From CAZJRB01 sp964547995 (GTDB taxonomy: Bacteria; Planctomycetota; Planctomycetia; Pirellulales; Thermoguttaceae), in NCBI GenBank assembly GCA_964547995.1, contig CAZJRB010000002.1, forward strand, positions 62,001 through 126,000: a stretch of DNA of 64,000 nucleotides. Direction: 5' to 3'. Position 1 is the first letter of the stretch, and each line of letters begins with the position of its first letter. Both the position numbers and the translations under genes were made by a program. The notes below the pieces were generated by a model, which worked only from the letters and a program-made list of their open reading frames with translations, made no database searches and had not been told where the DNA came from. Positions 9,515-19,115 of the stretch are shown here, one piece after another.

Positions 9515-10324
9515 ATGTGTCCGCCCGACTACTTCGGGATCGAATACGAGATCAATCCGTGGATGAGCCGAAGGCGGCCGGCCGACCACGATACGGGCGT
9601 TCGGCAGTGGGAGCTTCTGCACACCTTGTTGGAAAAGGAAGCGGGGGCCGAGATCTCGTGCCTGAGCCCCGTGAAAGGACTGCACGATCTCGTCTTTACT
9701 GCCAACGCCGCCGTTGTTGCCGGCGACCTGGCAATCCTGTCGCGTTTTCGGCACCGCGAGCGGCAGGGCGAGGAGCCGATCCACCGGCAGTGGTTCACCG
9801 AGCACGGATACCGCATCTACGACCTGAAGGCCGAGGCAGCATTTGAAGGGGCGGGCGACGCGCTGTTCTGCGGCGAAACCCTGTTTGCCGGCTATCGCAT
9901 CCGTAGCGAAATCCAGGCGATTCAGGAAGTCGCCGAAGTCCTGGGGTGTTCCGTCGTTCCTCTGGAGCTGGTGGATCCTCACTACTACCACCTCGACACG
10001 TGCTTCTGTCCGCTGGCTCCCGGGGTCGCCGTTTATTATCCGCAGGCGTTCGACACATACGGCCGGCAGGCGATGCAGAAATGGATTGACGACCTGATCG
10101 GCGTGAATGCGGCCGAAGCAAGCCGGTTTGCGTGCAATGCCGTCGTGGTCGGGCAGACCGTCATCACCGGGGCCGGCTGTCCGGAATTGCACCGGGAACT
10201 GCGCGGCCGCGGTTTCACGTCCCACGAGACGCCGCTCGACGAATTCATCAAGGCCGGCGGGTCGGCGAAGTGCTTGACCTTGCGGCTGGATGGCGAAGAC
10301 GCCTCCTCGTGGAAACCGGCATAA
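9515..10324 (+). CDS. Dimethylarginine dimethylaminohydrolase-like / amidinotransferase-fold hydrolase
   Basis: 269 residues of the guanidino-modifying superfamily. Signatures are MCPPDYFGIEYEINPWM at the start, GLHDLVFTANAA, the catalytic His in YYHLDTCFCPL, and the nucleophilic Cys near the C-terminus in GGSAKCLTLRL. The family hydrolyses methylated arginine or arginine to citrulline or ornithine; the exact substrate cannot be told from sequence. No clear ribosome binding site precedes the ATG, and TATTAT lies about 45 bases upstream. It converges on the VIT-domain gene, with 14 bases between them. Confidence 0.8.
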   Translation: MCPPDYFGIEYEINPWMSRRRPADHDTGVRQWELLHTLLEKEAGAEISCLSPVKGLHDLVFTANAAVVAGDLAILSRFRHRERQGEEPIHRQWFTEHGYRIYDLKAEAAFEGAGDALFCGETLFAGYRIRSEIQAIQEVAEVLGCSVVPLELVDPHYYHLDTCFCPLAPGVAVYYPQAFDTYGRQAMQKWIDDLIGVNAAEASRFACNAVVVGQTVITGAGCPELHRELRGRGFTSHETPLDEFIKAGGSAKCLTLRLDGEDASSWKPA

Positions 10325-10338
10325 CGATGGCGCCGGAA

Positions 10339-13300
10339 TCAGAACTCGATCTCGCCGATCTTGACGGTTTCTTCTTTTTCTTTCAGGCGGACGGTGACCG
10401 ACTTGCGCTGCTGGTTCGCGCGGCCGAAGTTGGTGAAGACGTCCATCTGGACGGTCACTGCGCCGAGGAGCTTGACGGCGTCGCTGCCGTAGTAGTTGGC
10501 CTTGACGGTGTAGACGCCCGGCATGGCGCGGCGGACCATGTACTCCTCGGGGCCGTAGCCGCCGGTGAAGTCGTCGCTCACCAGCCCGCCGATGGTCGTT
10601 CGGTTGTGGCTGTAGTCGGCCTGTTCGCCGGAGGGCTCGATCACCCAGAGGTCGATGTCCGTGTTGTCGGCGTGCCAGGTCATGACGATTCGGATGTCGA
10701 CGTCCAGCGGCTTGATGAGGCGCTTGTCGAGCGGGATTTCGTTGACGCCGGCGGCCTTCGCCTTCGGGATGATCGCGTTGAGTTCCTCCAGGGCGATCAG
10801 CTCGATCTCCGTGAAGCGGTCGTCCCAGCGGCCCATCACGACCTTATTGAGCAGCTCCATCGCCCGGGCGTATTGCTCTTGCTCGGCCAGGACCAGGGCC
10901 AAGTCGCGGTAGGACTGCGGCTCTTCGGGCCGGAGCTTCAGGACCTCTTCGAAGGTCAAAACGGCCAGATCCAGCCGGCCGGTCTGGGCCAGCCGATGGG
11001 CGAGCACCCGCAGCAGCGATGGGTTCTCCAGCTCCAGTTCGGCGATGTTGCTGAGGACTTGCAGCTCCAGTTCCTTTTCGCCTTTCTGAGCGAAGAAATC
11101 GGCGCAATCGAGGAAGAAGGCGGGCGAGTCGCCGAACTTTGCGCGGTTCTTCATGTAGATGTCGAACGCCGCTTCCGGTTTCGCGGCCTTGAGTTCCTTC
11201 ATGTAGGGCGTTTTGGGGTCCCAAGGCTTGATGGCAATTTCGCCCTGCCTCTGCCCTGGCAGCAAGTCAACAATCTCTTCGTGGACTCCCTGGGCCTGGA
11301 GGACATCGAGACGTAGTCGAGTTGCCCCCCGCGCGGGAGCAGGCAATGCGTCGTCATCCGGGAGGGCTTCCATTGCTGGTGCCGGTTCTTTCGCCGGGGG
11401 TGCGAAGGGGTCCTCTGCGGCGGGTGCGCGTGCGGGCGCCGCACCGCCGGGCGCGGGTACTGCGGGCTCGGGAGCTGCTTCGCCGCCGGCGGGGATTCCA
11501 AACGGATCGCCTGCAGGTATGGCTTCCTTCTCAGCCGTTGCTTTGTACTTGAAGTTCTTGGGGTACTTGAACCTTGTCTCCCACCACTTGACGCGTTCCT
11601 GCCACATCGCCAGCACGGTCTTGAGCTTGTCTTCCTTCTGCTTCTTCTGCTGGTGCTCGAGGGTGTCGATCCGCCGCATGTACTCTTCGCGCATTTTGGG
11701 CAGCGATTTGGGCGGGGCGATCTCGTGCTCGACGTACTGCTCGAGCGAATCGAGGACGATCAGCGACGTAAATGGCGTGACCAGCCCGTACCGCTTGCCC
11801 AAGGCGACGATCTCCTCCTCGTTGCGTTTCTGGAAGACCATCAGGTCGGCCAGTTTCTTCTGTGCCCAGAGCCGTGCAAGCAGCGTGCCTTCGGCAGTGT
11901 CAGCCCGGGAGATGTTGAAGGACCGCGATTCGGACTTCTGGCCGGGGAAGCCGTAGTCGAGCTTCACGGTGGCGGTTGGGCCGATGAGCTTTCCAACGAG
12001 CGTGAACCGTTCGGTGACCGGCTCGGGGATGTCGGGGTACACGTCCTCGGCGTGTCCGTCGCTCTTGGCTGAAAGAAACGAAAAGGGCGAGACTCCAAAG
12101 GCAACGTCCTCGTCGGCGACCCGTTTGAGGTTGAAGTACCGGCCCCCCGTCTTCATCGCCAGATTGCGCAGAAAGGCGTGGTCGGCCGTCGCGTTGTTCG
12201 AAACGGCGTAGACGGGTGCGTCGAATCCGCTTGGCGAGTCCTTGCCGAAAGTGGCGACCCCATCGGAGAAAAGCAGATAGAAGTCAGGCGTCCGACCACC
12301 CGGGCGCGGACTGATCGCTCCCATCTGCGTACCCCCGTCATATTGCACCTTTCGGAGTTCCGCAATCACCGGATGGATTCGAGGGGGAAAGACCACCTTC
12401 TTGCCGTCGGTTGGATATTGTGGAGGTCGTCGAGAGAATCGCTTCGCCGGCTCGGCGCGGTTTCGCAGCACTACCAGGTCGACCGTCACATACTTGTTGT
12501 GAAGGTATTCTTCCAGCAGGGAGATTTCCCGCTTGTGATCGGTTCCGCCGCGGGAGCCGGAGGCGTCCCAGTAGATCACCACGTGCTTCGGCGCAGGCGA
12601 GGCGTACTTCCGCTCCGGGATCGCCGGAAAGTCGTGGATGCAGAAGTAGACCTGGCCGTCGGGGGCCTTCTCGACGAGGACGTTCTGCTTGTCCACGTCG
12701 GGCAAGGCGATGATCAGGTCGCGGACCGGCGAGAAATCCTTCTTGGTCGCTTCGGCCACGTAACTGTCGCGCCACTTCTCGAATCCGAAGCCGGCCAGGT
12801 CGCCTTCGGCCACCTTGGGGGCGGCCTTCGGCTTGACCACTTCGATTCGCAGCTTGAAATCGGGGATTTTGGCCTTGTATTTCAGCGGCAGGTGATAGGC
12901 GGTCGGCTGCCGCTTTCCGCCGAGCAGTTCGGTGACGTAGTCTACGCGGATCGTCCGGCTTCCCTTGGCCGGGATCGGGAACACGCGGGTCTTGAAGTTG
13001 TTGCCCTTGGTCCACTCGACCAGCCCCGGGTCGATCCCCTGGCGTACGATCTTCTCGAAGACCTCGCGGGCCTTGTGCTTCTGGACCGCGACGCCGTCGA
13101 TCATCTTTCCTTCAATGTCCAGTGCGTAGCCGCTGACAGTGGACCCCTCCGGCAGCGGGAAGTAGAGATCACCCTCCAGGACACGATCGCTCGGGTTGTA
13201 AAAGGTCATCGTGGTGGTCGTCTCGGCCACGTAGCCGAAGATCCGCACGTCGATGTCCACTTTCGAGAGCCCGAGCGGTTCGGACTTTTGCGGTCCCTTG

Positions 13301-13383
13301 ACCATCAGGGCCGGCGGCACGGTCTGGGCGGACAGCACGGATGAGAGGGCCAAAATTACAAATAGCGGCGTTAGGGTCTTCAT
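10339..13383 (-). CDS. Exported VIT / von Willebrand A-type protein with TPR and DUF2135 C-terminus
   Basis: 1014 residues. A signal peptide covers about residues 1-19 (MKTLTPLFVILALSSVLSAQ). A VIT domain follows at roughly 25-160 (FYNPSDRVLEGDLYFPLPEG, AREVFEKIVRQGIDPGLVEW). A VWA-like region with YWDASGSRGG and LLFSDGVATFG gives a degenerate MIDAS-type site. After a proline/alanine-rich linker near 620-690 come TPR-like helices near 780-870. The C-terminus (DIDLWVIEPSGEQADYSHN, GGYGPEEYMVRRAMPG) matches DUF2135. Such proteins are exported and probably mediate protein contacts. AAGGAG precedes the start. Confidence 0.8.
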   Translation of the reverse strand: MKTLTPLFVILALSSVLSAQTVPPALMVKGPQKSEPLGLSKVDIDVRIFGYVAETTTTMTFYNPSDRVLEGDLYFPLPEGSTVSGYALDIEGKMIDGVAVQKHKAREVFEKIVRQGIDPGLVEWTKGNNFKTRVFPIPAKGSRTIRVDYVTELLGGKRQPTAYHLPLKYKAKIPDFKLRIEVVKPKAAPKVAEGDLAGFGFEKWRDSYVAEATKKDFSPVRDLIIALPDVDKQNVLVEKAPDGQVYFCIHDFPAIPERKYASPAPKHVVIYWDASGSRGGTDHKREISLLEEYLHNKYVTVDLVVLRNRAEPAKRFSRRPPQYPTDGKKVVFPPRIHPVIAELRKVQYDGGTQMGAISPRPGGRTPDFYLLFSDGVATFGKDSPSGFDAPVYAVSNNATADHAFLRNLAMKTGGRYFNLKRVADEDVAFGVSPFSFLSAKSDGHAEDVYPDIPEPVTERFTLVGKLIGPTATVKLDYGFPGQKSESRSFNISRADTAEGTLLARLWAQKKLADLMVFQKRNEEEIVALGKRYGLVTPFTSLIVLDSLEQYVEHEIAPPKSLPKMREEYMRRIDTLEHQQKKQKEDKLKTVLAMWQERVKWWETRFKYPKNFKYKATAEKEAIPAGDPFGIPAGGEAAPEPAVPAPGGAAPARAPAAEDPFAPPAKEPAPAMEALPDDDALPAPARGATRLRLDVLQAQGVHEEIVDLLPGQRQGEIAIKPWDPKTPYMKELKAAKPEAAFDIYMKNRAKFGDSPAFFLDCADFFAQKGEKELELQVLSNIAELELENPSLLRVLAHRLAQTGRLDLAVLTFEEVLKLRPEEPQSYRDLALVLAEQEQYARAMELLNKVVMGRWDDRFTEIELIALEELNAIIPKAKAAGVNEIPLDKRLIKPLDVDIRIVMTWHADNTDIDLWVIEPSGEQADYSHNRTTIGGLVSDDFTGGYGPEEYMVRRAMPGVYTVKANYYGSDAVKLLGAVTVQMDVFTNFGRANQQRKSVTVRLKEKEETVKIGEIEF

Positions 13384-13792
13384 GTTCGAGGGCTCCTTCT
13401 ATGGGAGATTCGCTGAATAGCGTCATCAGCTTAACGTTCTTGCCCCGTGGGCACCAGGGGTTGCCACCGGCAGAAATTCGCCGGCCACGGCATCGCCATC
13501 GCGATATTGGACGCCCGATAGGTCGAAGAAGTTCCCGCTCTCCCCGCCGGCACGGGGCCGCATATTCGACCCGGACGTTGTCGCGGATTACCTCGCCCAC
13601 CAGTCCGGGAAGCGGTGGCGCCTTGGGTAACCATGTCAACCGTGGCACACCGTTCGGCTGCGCGCGGTGCTTGCAAGCCCTTGCCAAAGAGCCGGTTGCC
13701 ACACATACCGCAGCTTGATATGATGGCTTCTTCCTTACGTGTCTGCAATATTCAATATTCTTCAAATCTGCCAAAATGCTTCGGAGATAGCC
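13384..13792. other. Divergent intergenic region
   Basis: About 410 bases between the divergent VIT-domain gene and the aminotransferase gene. No family-like reading frame is seen. It must hold the promoters of both genes, but no strong -35/-10 pair is evident. CAATATTCAATATTC near 13747-13761 is an AT-rich direct repeat close to the aminotransferase start. Confidence 0.4.
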
Positions 13793-14971
13793 ATGGATCC
13801 GAGACAATTCAGGGACATCAATCCAGGGGAACGGATACTCATGGGGCCGGGGCCGAGCGACGTGCCGGCACGGGTGTTGCAGGCCATGTCCGCCCCGTGT
13901 ATCGGCCACCTCGATCCCTATTTCCTCTCGGTGATGGACGAGACGCAACAGCTCCTGCGGTACTTGTTCCAGACCGACAACGCCCTGACCATCCCCGTTT
14001 CCGCCACCGGCAGCGCCGGCATGGAAACGTGTTTCGTCAACCTGGTCGAGCCGGGCGACTCGGTGATCGTTTGCGTCAACGGCGTGTTCGGCAACCGCAT
14101 GTCGGATATCGTGGGCCGGATTGGCGGAAAGCTGACGCGCGTCGACGCCCCGTGGGGACGCGCGATCGACCCGGAAGACGCCCGCAAGGCCGTGAAAGAA
14201 GCGAACCCGAAGGTGCTGGCAGCGGTCCATGCCGAAACCTCGACCGGGGTCTGCCAGCCGCTGGAAGATCTAACCGCGATTGCGAAAGAGGCGGGCGCCC
14301 TGTTTCTGGTCGACACGGTCACGTCGCTCGGCGGGATTGAAGTCGCCGTCGATCGGATGGGGATCGACGCCGTCTACAGCGGCACGCAGAAATGCCTGTC
14401 CTGCCCGCCGGGCTTGTCGCCGATCTCGCTGAGCCCGGCCGCACTTGAAACGCTCAAAAACCGGAAAAGCCCGGTCGTGAGCTGGTATCTCGATATGAAC
14501 ATGGTCGCCAACTATTGGGGCGCCGAGCGGAAGTATCACCATACCGCGCCGGTCAACATGATCTATGCCCTGCGCGAGGCAGTGCGGATCATCGCCGAGG
14601 AGGGACTCGAAAACCGTTTCGCCAGGCACTGGCTCAACCACCGCGCCCTGGTCGCCGGGCTCGAGGCGATGGGGCTCTCGATGCTCGTCGCCGAATCTGA
14701 ACGGCTGCCGATGCTCAACACGGTTTGCATTCCCGACGGAGTCGACGACGCGAAGATCCGCAAGACGCTGCTTAAGGATTTCGGCATCGAGATCGGCGGA
14801 GGGCTCGGCGATCTGGCCGGGAAGGCCTGGCGCGTCGGGCTGATGGGCCACGCCGCCCGGCCAAAGAACGTCGTCCTGTTCCTCGCCGCACTCGAAACCA
14901 TCCTCAAGGCCGAAGGGGTTCCGGTCAAACCGGGCGCACTCGAGGCCGCGGTAGGGGTATATGGTGGATAG
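13793..14971 (+). CDS. Alanine/serine-glyoxylate aminotransferase family protein
   Basis: 392 residues from the ATG after GGAG; an earlier in-frame ATG at 13739 lies in unlike sequence. It is a class-V PLP enzyme: GPGPSDVPARVL at the start, SATGSAGMETCFVNLVEPGD for cofactor phosphate binding, LVDTVTSLGGIEVAVD with the PLP-contacting Asp, and SGTQKCLSCPPGLSP with the Schiff-base Lys. The family transfers an amino group from alanine or serine to glyoxylate to give glycine. It is followed in the same direction by glycolate oxidase genes, which make glyoxylate, so the genes form one pathway. Confidence 0.9.
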   Translation: MDPRQFRDINPGERILMGPGPSDVPARVLQAMSAPCIGHLDPYFLSVMDETQQLLRYLFQTDNALTIPVSATGSAGMETCFVNLVEPGDSVIVCVNGVFGNRMSDIVGRIGGKLTRVDAPWGRAIDPEDARKAVKEANPKVLAAVHAETSTGVCQPLEDLTAIAKEAGALFLVDTVTSLGGIEVAVDRMGIDAVYSGTQKCLSCPPGLSPISLSPAALETLKNRKSPVVSWYLDMNMVANYWGAERKYHHTAPVNMIYALREAVRIIAEEGLENRFARHWLNHRALVAGLEAMGLSMLVAESERLPMLNTVCIPDGVDDAKIRKTLLKDFGIEIGGGLGDLAGKAWRVGLMGHAARPKNVVLFLAALETILKAEGVPVKPGALEAAVGVYGG

Positions 14972-15051
14972 TAGATGGTGAATAGTCGCGTGAAGTTCTC
15001 TGTACTCCGTACCGAGTAACGAATACTGAGTACTGTTCCGGTAGCGGTCAC

Positions 15052-17667
15052 ATGATTGACACCGAGTTACTTCACGAACTCAAGCGGATTGTCGGCGCCG
15101 GGCGCGTCTCGACCGGCCGTGCGGGGGCGGAGGTTTATTCCTACGATGCCTCGTTGGCCGTCGGCCTGCCGGATGTTGCGGTTTTGCCGGGCGATACGGA
15201 GGAGATTGCGGCGGTCGTCCGTGCGGCGACTCGGGCACGGGTGCCTTATGTGCCCCGGGGTTTCGGTACGAACCTTTCGGGCGGAAGCATCGCGGCCGGC
15301 GGCGGTCTGGTAATCGAGCTGTCGCGGCTGAACCGCATTCTCGACATCCGGCCGGAAGGGCGGTATGCCGTTGTGCAGTCCGGCGTGACGAACCTGGAGC
15401 TGCAAAACGCCCTGGCCCCGCTGGGGATGTTCTATGCCCCGGACCCGGCCAGCCAAAAGGTCGCCACGCTCGGCGGCAACGTCGGCGAGAACTCCGGCGG
15501 ACCGCATTGCCTGAAGTACGGCGTCACCTCGAACCACATTCTGGGCATGACGGTTGTCCTGCCCGGCGGCGACGTGCTGAAAACCGGTGGGGCCGCGCTC
15601 GATCCGCCCGGCTATGACCTCCGCGGCGTGCTCGTCGGCAGCGAGGGCACCTTGGGGATCATCACCGAATTGATCGTCCGCATCCTGCCGTCGCCCGAGT
15701 CGGTCATAACGCTCCTGGCCATTTACGACGACAATGCGGACGCTGCGCAATCGGTCTCCGCCATCATCGCCGCAGGGATCGTGCCCGCAACGCTCGAAAT
15801 GATGGACGCCACCATCATACGGGCGGTCGAGGACAGTAAACCGTGCGGCTATCCGCGCGATGCTGCGGCCGTGTTGATTGCCGAGGTGGACGGCCCGGCC
15901 ACGGGACTCGCCGCGCAAGCGGAACGGATACGCGATCTGTGCCTTGCCAGCAGGTGTCGCGAGGTCCGCCGGGCGAAGGACGCCGCCGAACGGAACCTGC
16001 TTTGGGCGGGCCGGCGCGGGGCGTTCGGCGCGATTGCCCGGCTGGCACCCAACTACCTTGTGGCCGATTGCACCGTGCCGCGGAACCGGTTGCCCGACGC
16101 CCTTGCGCAGGTGGCAAAGATTGCCGGCGAGCACGGTCTCTCGCACGGCAACGTCTTCCACGCCGGCGACGGCAATCTCCACCCGTTGCTCCTGTTCGAT
16201 TCCCGCGACTCCGATCAGGTGCAGCGGGTCCACGAGGCGGGCCGTGAGATCATGGAGGCGTGCGTCGGCCTCGGCGGCACCATCACCGGCGAACACGGCA
16301 TCGGCATGGAAAAGGCCGATGCCATGCGGCTGGTCTTCTCGGAAGACGATTTGCAGTGGCAGCGGCGGCTCCGTGAAGCGTTCGATCCGAACGACTTGCT
16401 CAACCCCGGGAAGATTCTGCCACCGGCGACCGACAGTCAAGAATCAAAGGCGGGGACACTTGCCCCCGGACAAACGGCGGGCGAGCTGGTGCCGGCCGAC
16501 CCGGCCGAGGCGTGCGGTTTCGTCCGGCGAGCGCACCTCGATCGCACCGGGCTCTTGCCGCTGGGCAACGGTACGCGGCACGATTTCGGCAACTACTCCG
16601 AACGTGAGGTAGTCCCGCTCCGAAGCGTCAAGCTTTCAAGCGTTGTCGAGTATGACCCGGCCAACCAGGTGATCGCCGTCGGCTCGGGGATGTCGCTCGG
16701 TGCGATGCAAGGGGTCCTTGCCGAAAGCGGCCAGTGGCTGCCAATTCGCCCGCCCGGCGGACGACAACGCACGGTCGGCTCTCTGGCGGCGCTGGCGGCG
16801 TGCGGTCCCGAGCGGCTCCGCTACGGGGCACCTCGCGATCTGCTGCTCGGGTTGAAGTTTGTCTCCGGCACAGGGCATCTGGTCTCGGCCGGGGGACGGG
16901 TGGTCAAAAACGTGGCCGGCTACGACGTAACGCGGCTGATGGTCGGCTCGGCGGGAACCCTCGGCTTCTTGACGGAGCTGACGTTCCGCGTGTCGTCCTT
17001 GCCGGCGAGTTGCGTTGCCCTCGTTGCCTCGGGCACATTCTCGCATTGTGCCAACGCCGCTGCTGAACTGCTCCGCTCGAAGCTCGAACCGATCTTTGTG
17101 ATTGGTGTACCGGGCAACGCCGACATCAAGATGGACGACGGCGCATGGCAGCTCGTCGCGGGATTCGAAGGTTTCGAGAAAACGGTGCATTTCCAGGCCG
17201 AAAGCTGTCAAACACTCTTCGAGAAAGCGGCCCTCAGCCTCGAAAAACGCTGTGACTATCCCGCCTGCGACGGCATGTGTACGGCATTTTTCGATACCTT
17301 GGAATTATTGCCGTTCCGGTTACGGGCCGATTTGCCGTTGGATGCGGTTGCCGCTTTCGTCTCGGATCGGCGTGATCTGCCGGAGGAAACTGCCGTGGTG
17401 GTCGACTTCGGTTGCGGCCGGATCATTGCCGCGATGGCCGATCTGACCGGCGCCTCATGGAGCCGATTCAGTGAGGCGGCACGGAAAGCGGGAGGGCACG
17501 CGATCTTGGAAAAGGTGCCGCAATCGTTCGCCCGGCAACAGGAGGTTTTCGGACCGCCCCGCCTGGATTGGCAACTGATGCACCGGATCAAGGCCGCACT
17601 TGACCCACATGACATTTTCGTCCCGGGCCGTTTGCCGGGTCAGGGTGGTAATAGGCAAGAAAAGTAG
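15052..17667 (+). CDS. glcD: Glycolate oxidase GlcD-GlcE fusion
   Basis: 871 residues carrying two FAD-linked oxidase modules. The N-terminal ~460 are GlcD-like: PRGFGTNLSGGSI and GNVGENSGGPHCLKYG for FAD binding, then NVFHAGDGNLHP and GTITGEHGIGMEK. The C-terminal ~390 are GlcE-like: GSGMSLGAMQGVL, VKNVAGYDVTRLMVGSAGTL and DPHDIFVPGRL. GlcD, GlcE and GlcF are separate subunits in E. coli; here D and E are one chain. The enzyme oxidises glycolate to glyoxylate at the membrane. The linker at about 463-482 is encoded by a REP-like sequence, and the last codons and stop lie inside another dispersed repeat. Confidence 0.9.
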   Translation: MIDTELLHELKRIVGAGRVSTGRAGAEVYSYDASLAVGLPDVAVLPGDTEEIAAVVRAATRARVPYVPRGFGTNLSGGSIAAGGGLVIELSRLNRILDIRPEGRYAVVQSGVTNLELQNALAPLGMFYAPDPASQKVATLGGNVGENSGGPHCLKYGVTSNHILGMTVVLPGGDVLKTGGAALDPPGYDLRGVLVGSEGTLGIITELIVRILPSPESVITLLAIYDDNADAAQSVSAIIAAGIVPATLEMMDATIIRAVEDSKPCGYPRDAAAVLIAEVDGPATGLAAQAERIRDLCLASRCREVRRAKDAAERNLLWAGRRGAFGAIARLAPNYLVADCTVPRNRLPDALAQVAKIAGEHGLSHGNVFHAGDGNLHPLLLFDSRDSDQVQRVHEAGREIMEACVGLGGTITGEHGIGMEKADAMRLVFSEDDLQWQRRLREAFDPNDLLNPGKILPPATDSQESKAGTLAPGQTAGELVPADPAEACGFVRRAHLDRTGLLPLGNGTRHDFGNYSEREVVPLRSVKLSSVVEYDPANQVIAVGSGMSLGAMQGVLAESGQWLPIRPPGGRQRTVGSLAALAACGPERLRYGAPRDLLLGLKFVSGTGHLVSAGGRVVKNVAGYDVTRLMVGSAGTLGFLTELTFRVSSLPASCVALVASGTFSHCANAAAELLRSKLEPIFVIGVPGNADIKMDDGAWQLVAGFEGFEKTVHFQAESCQTLFEKAALSLEKRCDYPACDGMCTAFFDTLELLPFRLRADLPLDAVAAFVSDRRDLPEETAVVVDFGCGRIIAAMADLTGASWSRFSEAARKAGGHAILEKVPQSFARQQEVFGPPRLDWQLMHRIKAALDPHDIFVPGRLPGQGGNRQEK
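16445..16469 (+). repeat. REP-like arm inside the glcD-glcE linker
   Basis: CAAAGGCGGGGACACTTGCC followed by CCCGG resembles, at most positions, the arms of the inverted-repeat element at 17709-17780. It lies exactly between the GlcD-like and GlcE-like halves and is translated as part of the linker (KAGTLAPG). Confidence 0.6.
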
Positions 17668-17692
17668 CAGGCACACTCCGTGTGCCGTCCGC
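17656..17692 (+). repeat. Dispersed 37-bp palindromic repeat, copy 1
   Basis: It contains GGCACAC-TCC-GTGTGCC, a perfect seven-base-stem hairpin, flanked by CAAGAAAAGTAGCA and GTCCGC. The same 37 bases occur at 33916-33952. The TAG in the repeat is the stop codon of the glcD-glcE fusion. Confidence 0.85.
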
Positions 17693-17708
17693 AATAGCAA
17701 ACCAACAA

Positions 17709-17780
17709 CAAAGCAGGGGGCACCTGCCCCCGGCCCATAACCAAGTGAGGCAAGTCCGGGGGCGGGTGCCCCCTCCTTTG
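17709..17780. repeat. REP pair (BIME-like) element upstream of glcF
   Basis: Arm 17709-17733 (CAAAGCAGGGGGCACCTGCC, then CCCGG) and arm 17756-17780 are inverted copies matching at about 23 of 25 positions, separated by 22 bases. Each arm is itself G/C-palindromic. It lies between glcD-E and glcF, where it could act as an mRNA hairpin. Confidence 0.8.
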
Positions 17781-17850
17781 TGCTCTTGTTCAGTCCAAGT
17801 TGCACTCTGCCAAAATTCACAGCCTCTCCGTGTAGGATTGCAGGACAGCC

Positions 17851-19101
17851 GTGGAAATCGAGAAACACTACGACGAGATCGCCCGTTGCAACCGGTGCGG
17901 GTTCTGCCAGGTGGCGTGTCCGATCTTTCGCGCGACGGGGCACGAGGCCGGCGTGGCGCGCGGCCGGTTGGCGCTGCTTCGGGCGCTGATCGAAAAACGC
18001 ATCGAGTGGGATCGTGAATTGGAGGAGCCGCTGTTCGCGTGCCTTCTGTGCGGCGCGTGTACGGCCAACTGCTTCCCGGCTGTTGCCACGGCTGATTTAA
18101 TGCTGGACGCCCGCTCGGAATACCTCGACCGCGTCGGCCGCAGTAAGTTACACAAACTGCTGTTTCGGCATATCCTGCCGCACCCGAGGCGTCTTCGGAT
18201 GGCCGCGCGGGCCGTGTCGCTCGGAAAACGGAGCGGGCTGTCGATGCTCGCCAGGGCACTGGGGCTGTTGCGGATTTTCGGACGAGATTTCCCCCGGGCC
18301 GAGGAAATTGTCCAGCGTGTCCCGGACAAGACCTTGCGGGAGAGGGTCCGGCCCGGCGTCGTCGAAGGTACCGGAAAGCTACGAGTTGCTTATTTTGTCG
18401 GGTGCGGGATGGACATCATGTACCCCGAGGCTGCCGCGGCAACGATACGGCTGCTCTGCAAGATCGGCCGTACGGTTTGCGTGCTGGAAAATTGCTGCTG
18501 CGGTCTGCCGCCGGCCACCTACGGCGACCGGATCGCGGCGCGGGCACTGGCCGAGAAAAATCTCAAGATGCTGGCCGAGGATGAGTACGACGTGATCGTC
18601 ACGGATTGTTCGAGTTGCGCCGCTTTCCTGAAGAAGTACCCGACGCTCTTCGATGGGCACGACCCGCGGCACGCGGCGGCAAAGGCTTTCGCCGCACGGG
18701 TTCGCGACTTCGTCGAGCTTGTCGCATCGACGGATCGTCTGTCAATCGCCGGGCAAGGCGAGAAGGTCGTCGCCACGTACCACGATCCCTGCCATGCCTC
18801 CCGCGGCCAGGCGCTTGTTAAGGAGCCTCGCGAGATGCTCCAGTCTCTTCCCGGTGTGGAATACCGCGAGCTGCCCGAGGCCGACTGGTGCTGCGGCGGT
18901 GCCGGGTCGTATGCGCTCTACCACTACGACCTCTCGCGGCAGGTGCTGGGGCGCAAGATGGACAACGTCGAGCAGACGGGAGCGGACCTGCTGGTGACCT
19001 CCTGTCCCGCGTGCATCATTCATCTCACGTACGGCGCGCGCCGGCGCGGGTTGGCGCTACGCGTGTGCCATATTTCCGAGGTAATTGGAGATCGAGTGTG
19101 A
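17851..19101 (+). CDS. glcF: Glycolate oxidase iron-sulfur subunit
   Basis: 416 residues from a GTG start. Two 4Fe-4S ferredoxin motifs are present: CNRCGFCQVACPIF near residue 12 and CLLCGACTANCFPA near residue 68. Two CCG domains follow (VGCGMDIM ... NCCCGLP and DPCHASRG ... WCCGGAG), typical of GlcF and heterodisulfide-reductase-like subunits. It passes electrons from the flavin subunit to the quinone pool. The gene is separated from the fusion gene by 183 bases that contain two repeat elements, so a shared transcript is likely but not shown. Confidence 0.9.
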   Translation: MEIEKHYDEIARCNRCGFCQVACPIFRATGHEAGVARGRLALLRALIEKRIEWDRELEEPLFACLLCGACTANCFPAVATADLMLDARSEYLDRVGRSKLHKLLFRHILPHPRRLRMAARAVSLGKRSGLSMLARALGLLRIFGRDFPRAEEIVQRVPDKTLRERVRPGVVEGTGKLRVAYFVGCGMDIMYPEAAAATIRLLCKIGRTVCVLENCCCGLPPATYGDRIAARALAEKNLKMLAEDEYDVIVTDCSSCAAFLKKYPTLFDGHDPRHAAAKAFAARVRDFVELVASTDRLSIAGQGEKVVATYHDPCHASRGQALVKEPREMLQSLPGVEYRELPEADWCCGGAGSYALYHYDLSRQVLGRKMDNVEQTGADLLVTSCPACIIHLTYGARRRGLALRVCHISEVIGDRV

Positions 19102-19115
19102 CGGGAAGAAGGTAG

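Noticed and set aside
10132..11316. 394-codon plus-strand frame
   Set aside because: It is antisense to the VIT-domain gene and overlaps the end of the hydrolase gene out of frame.
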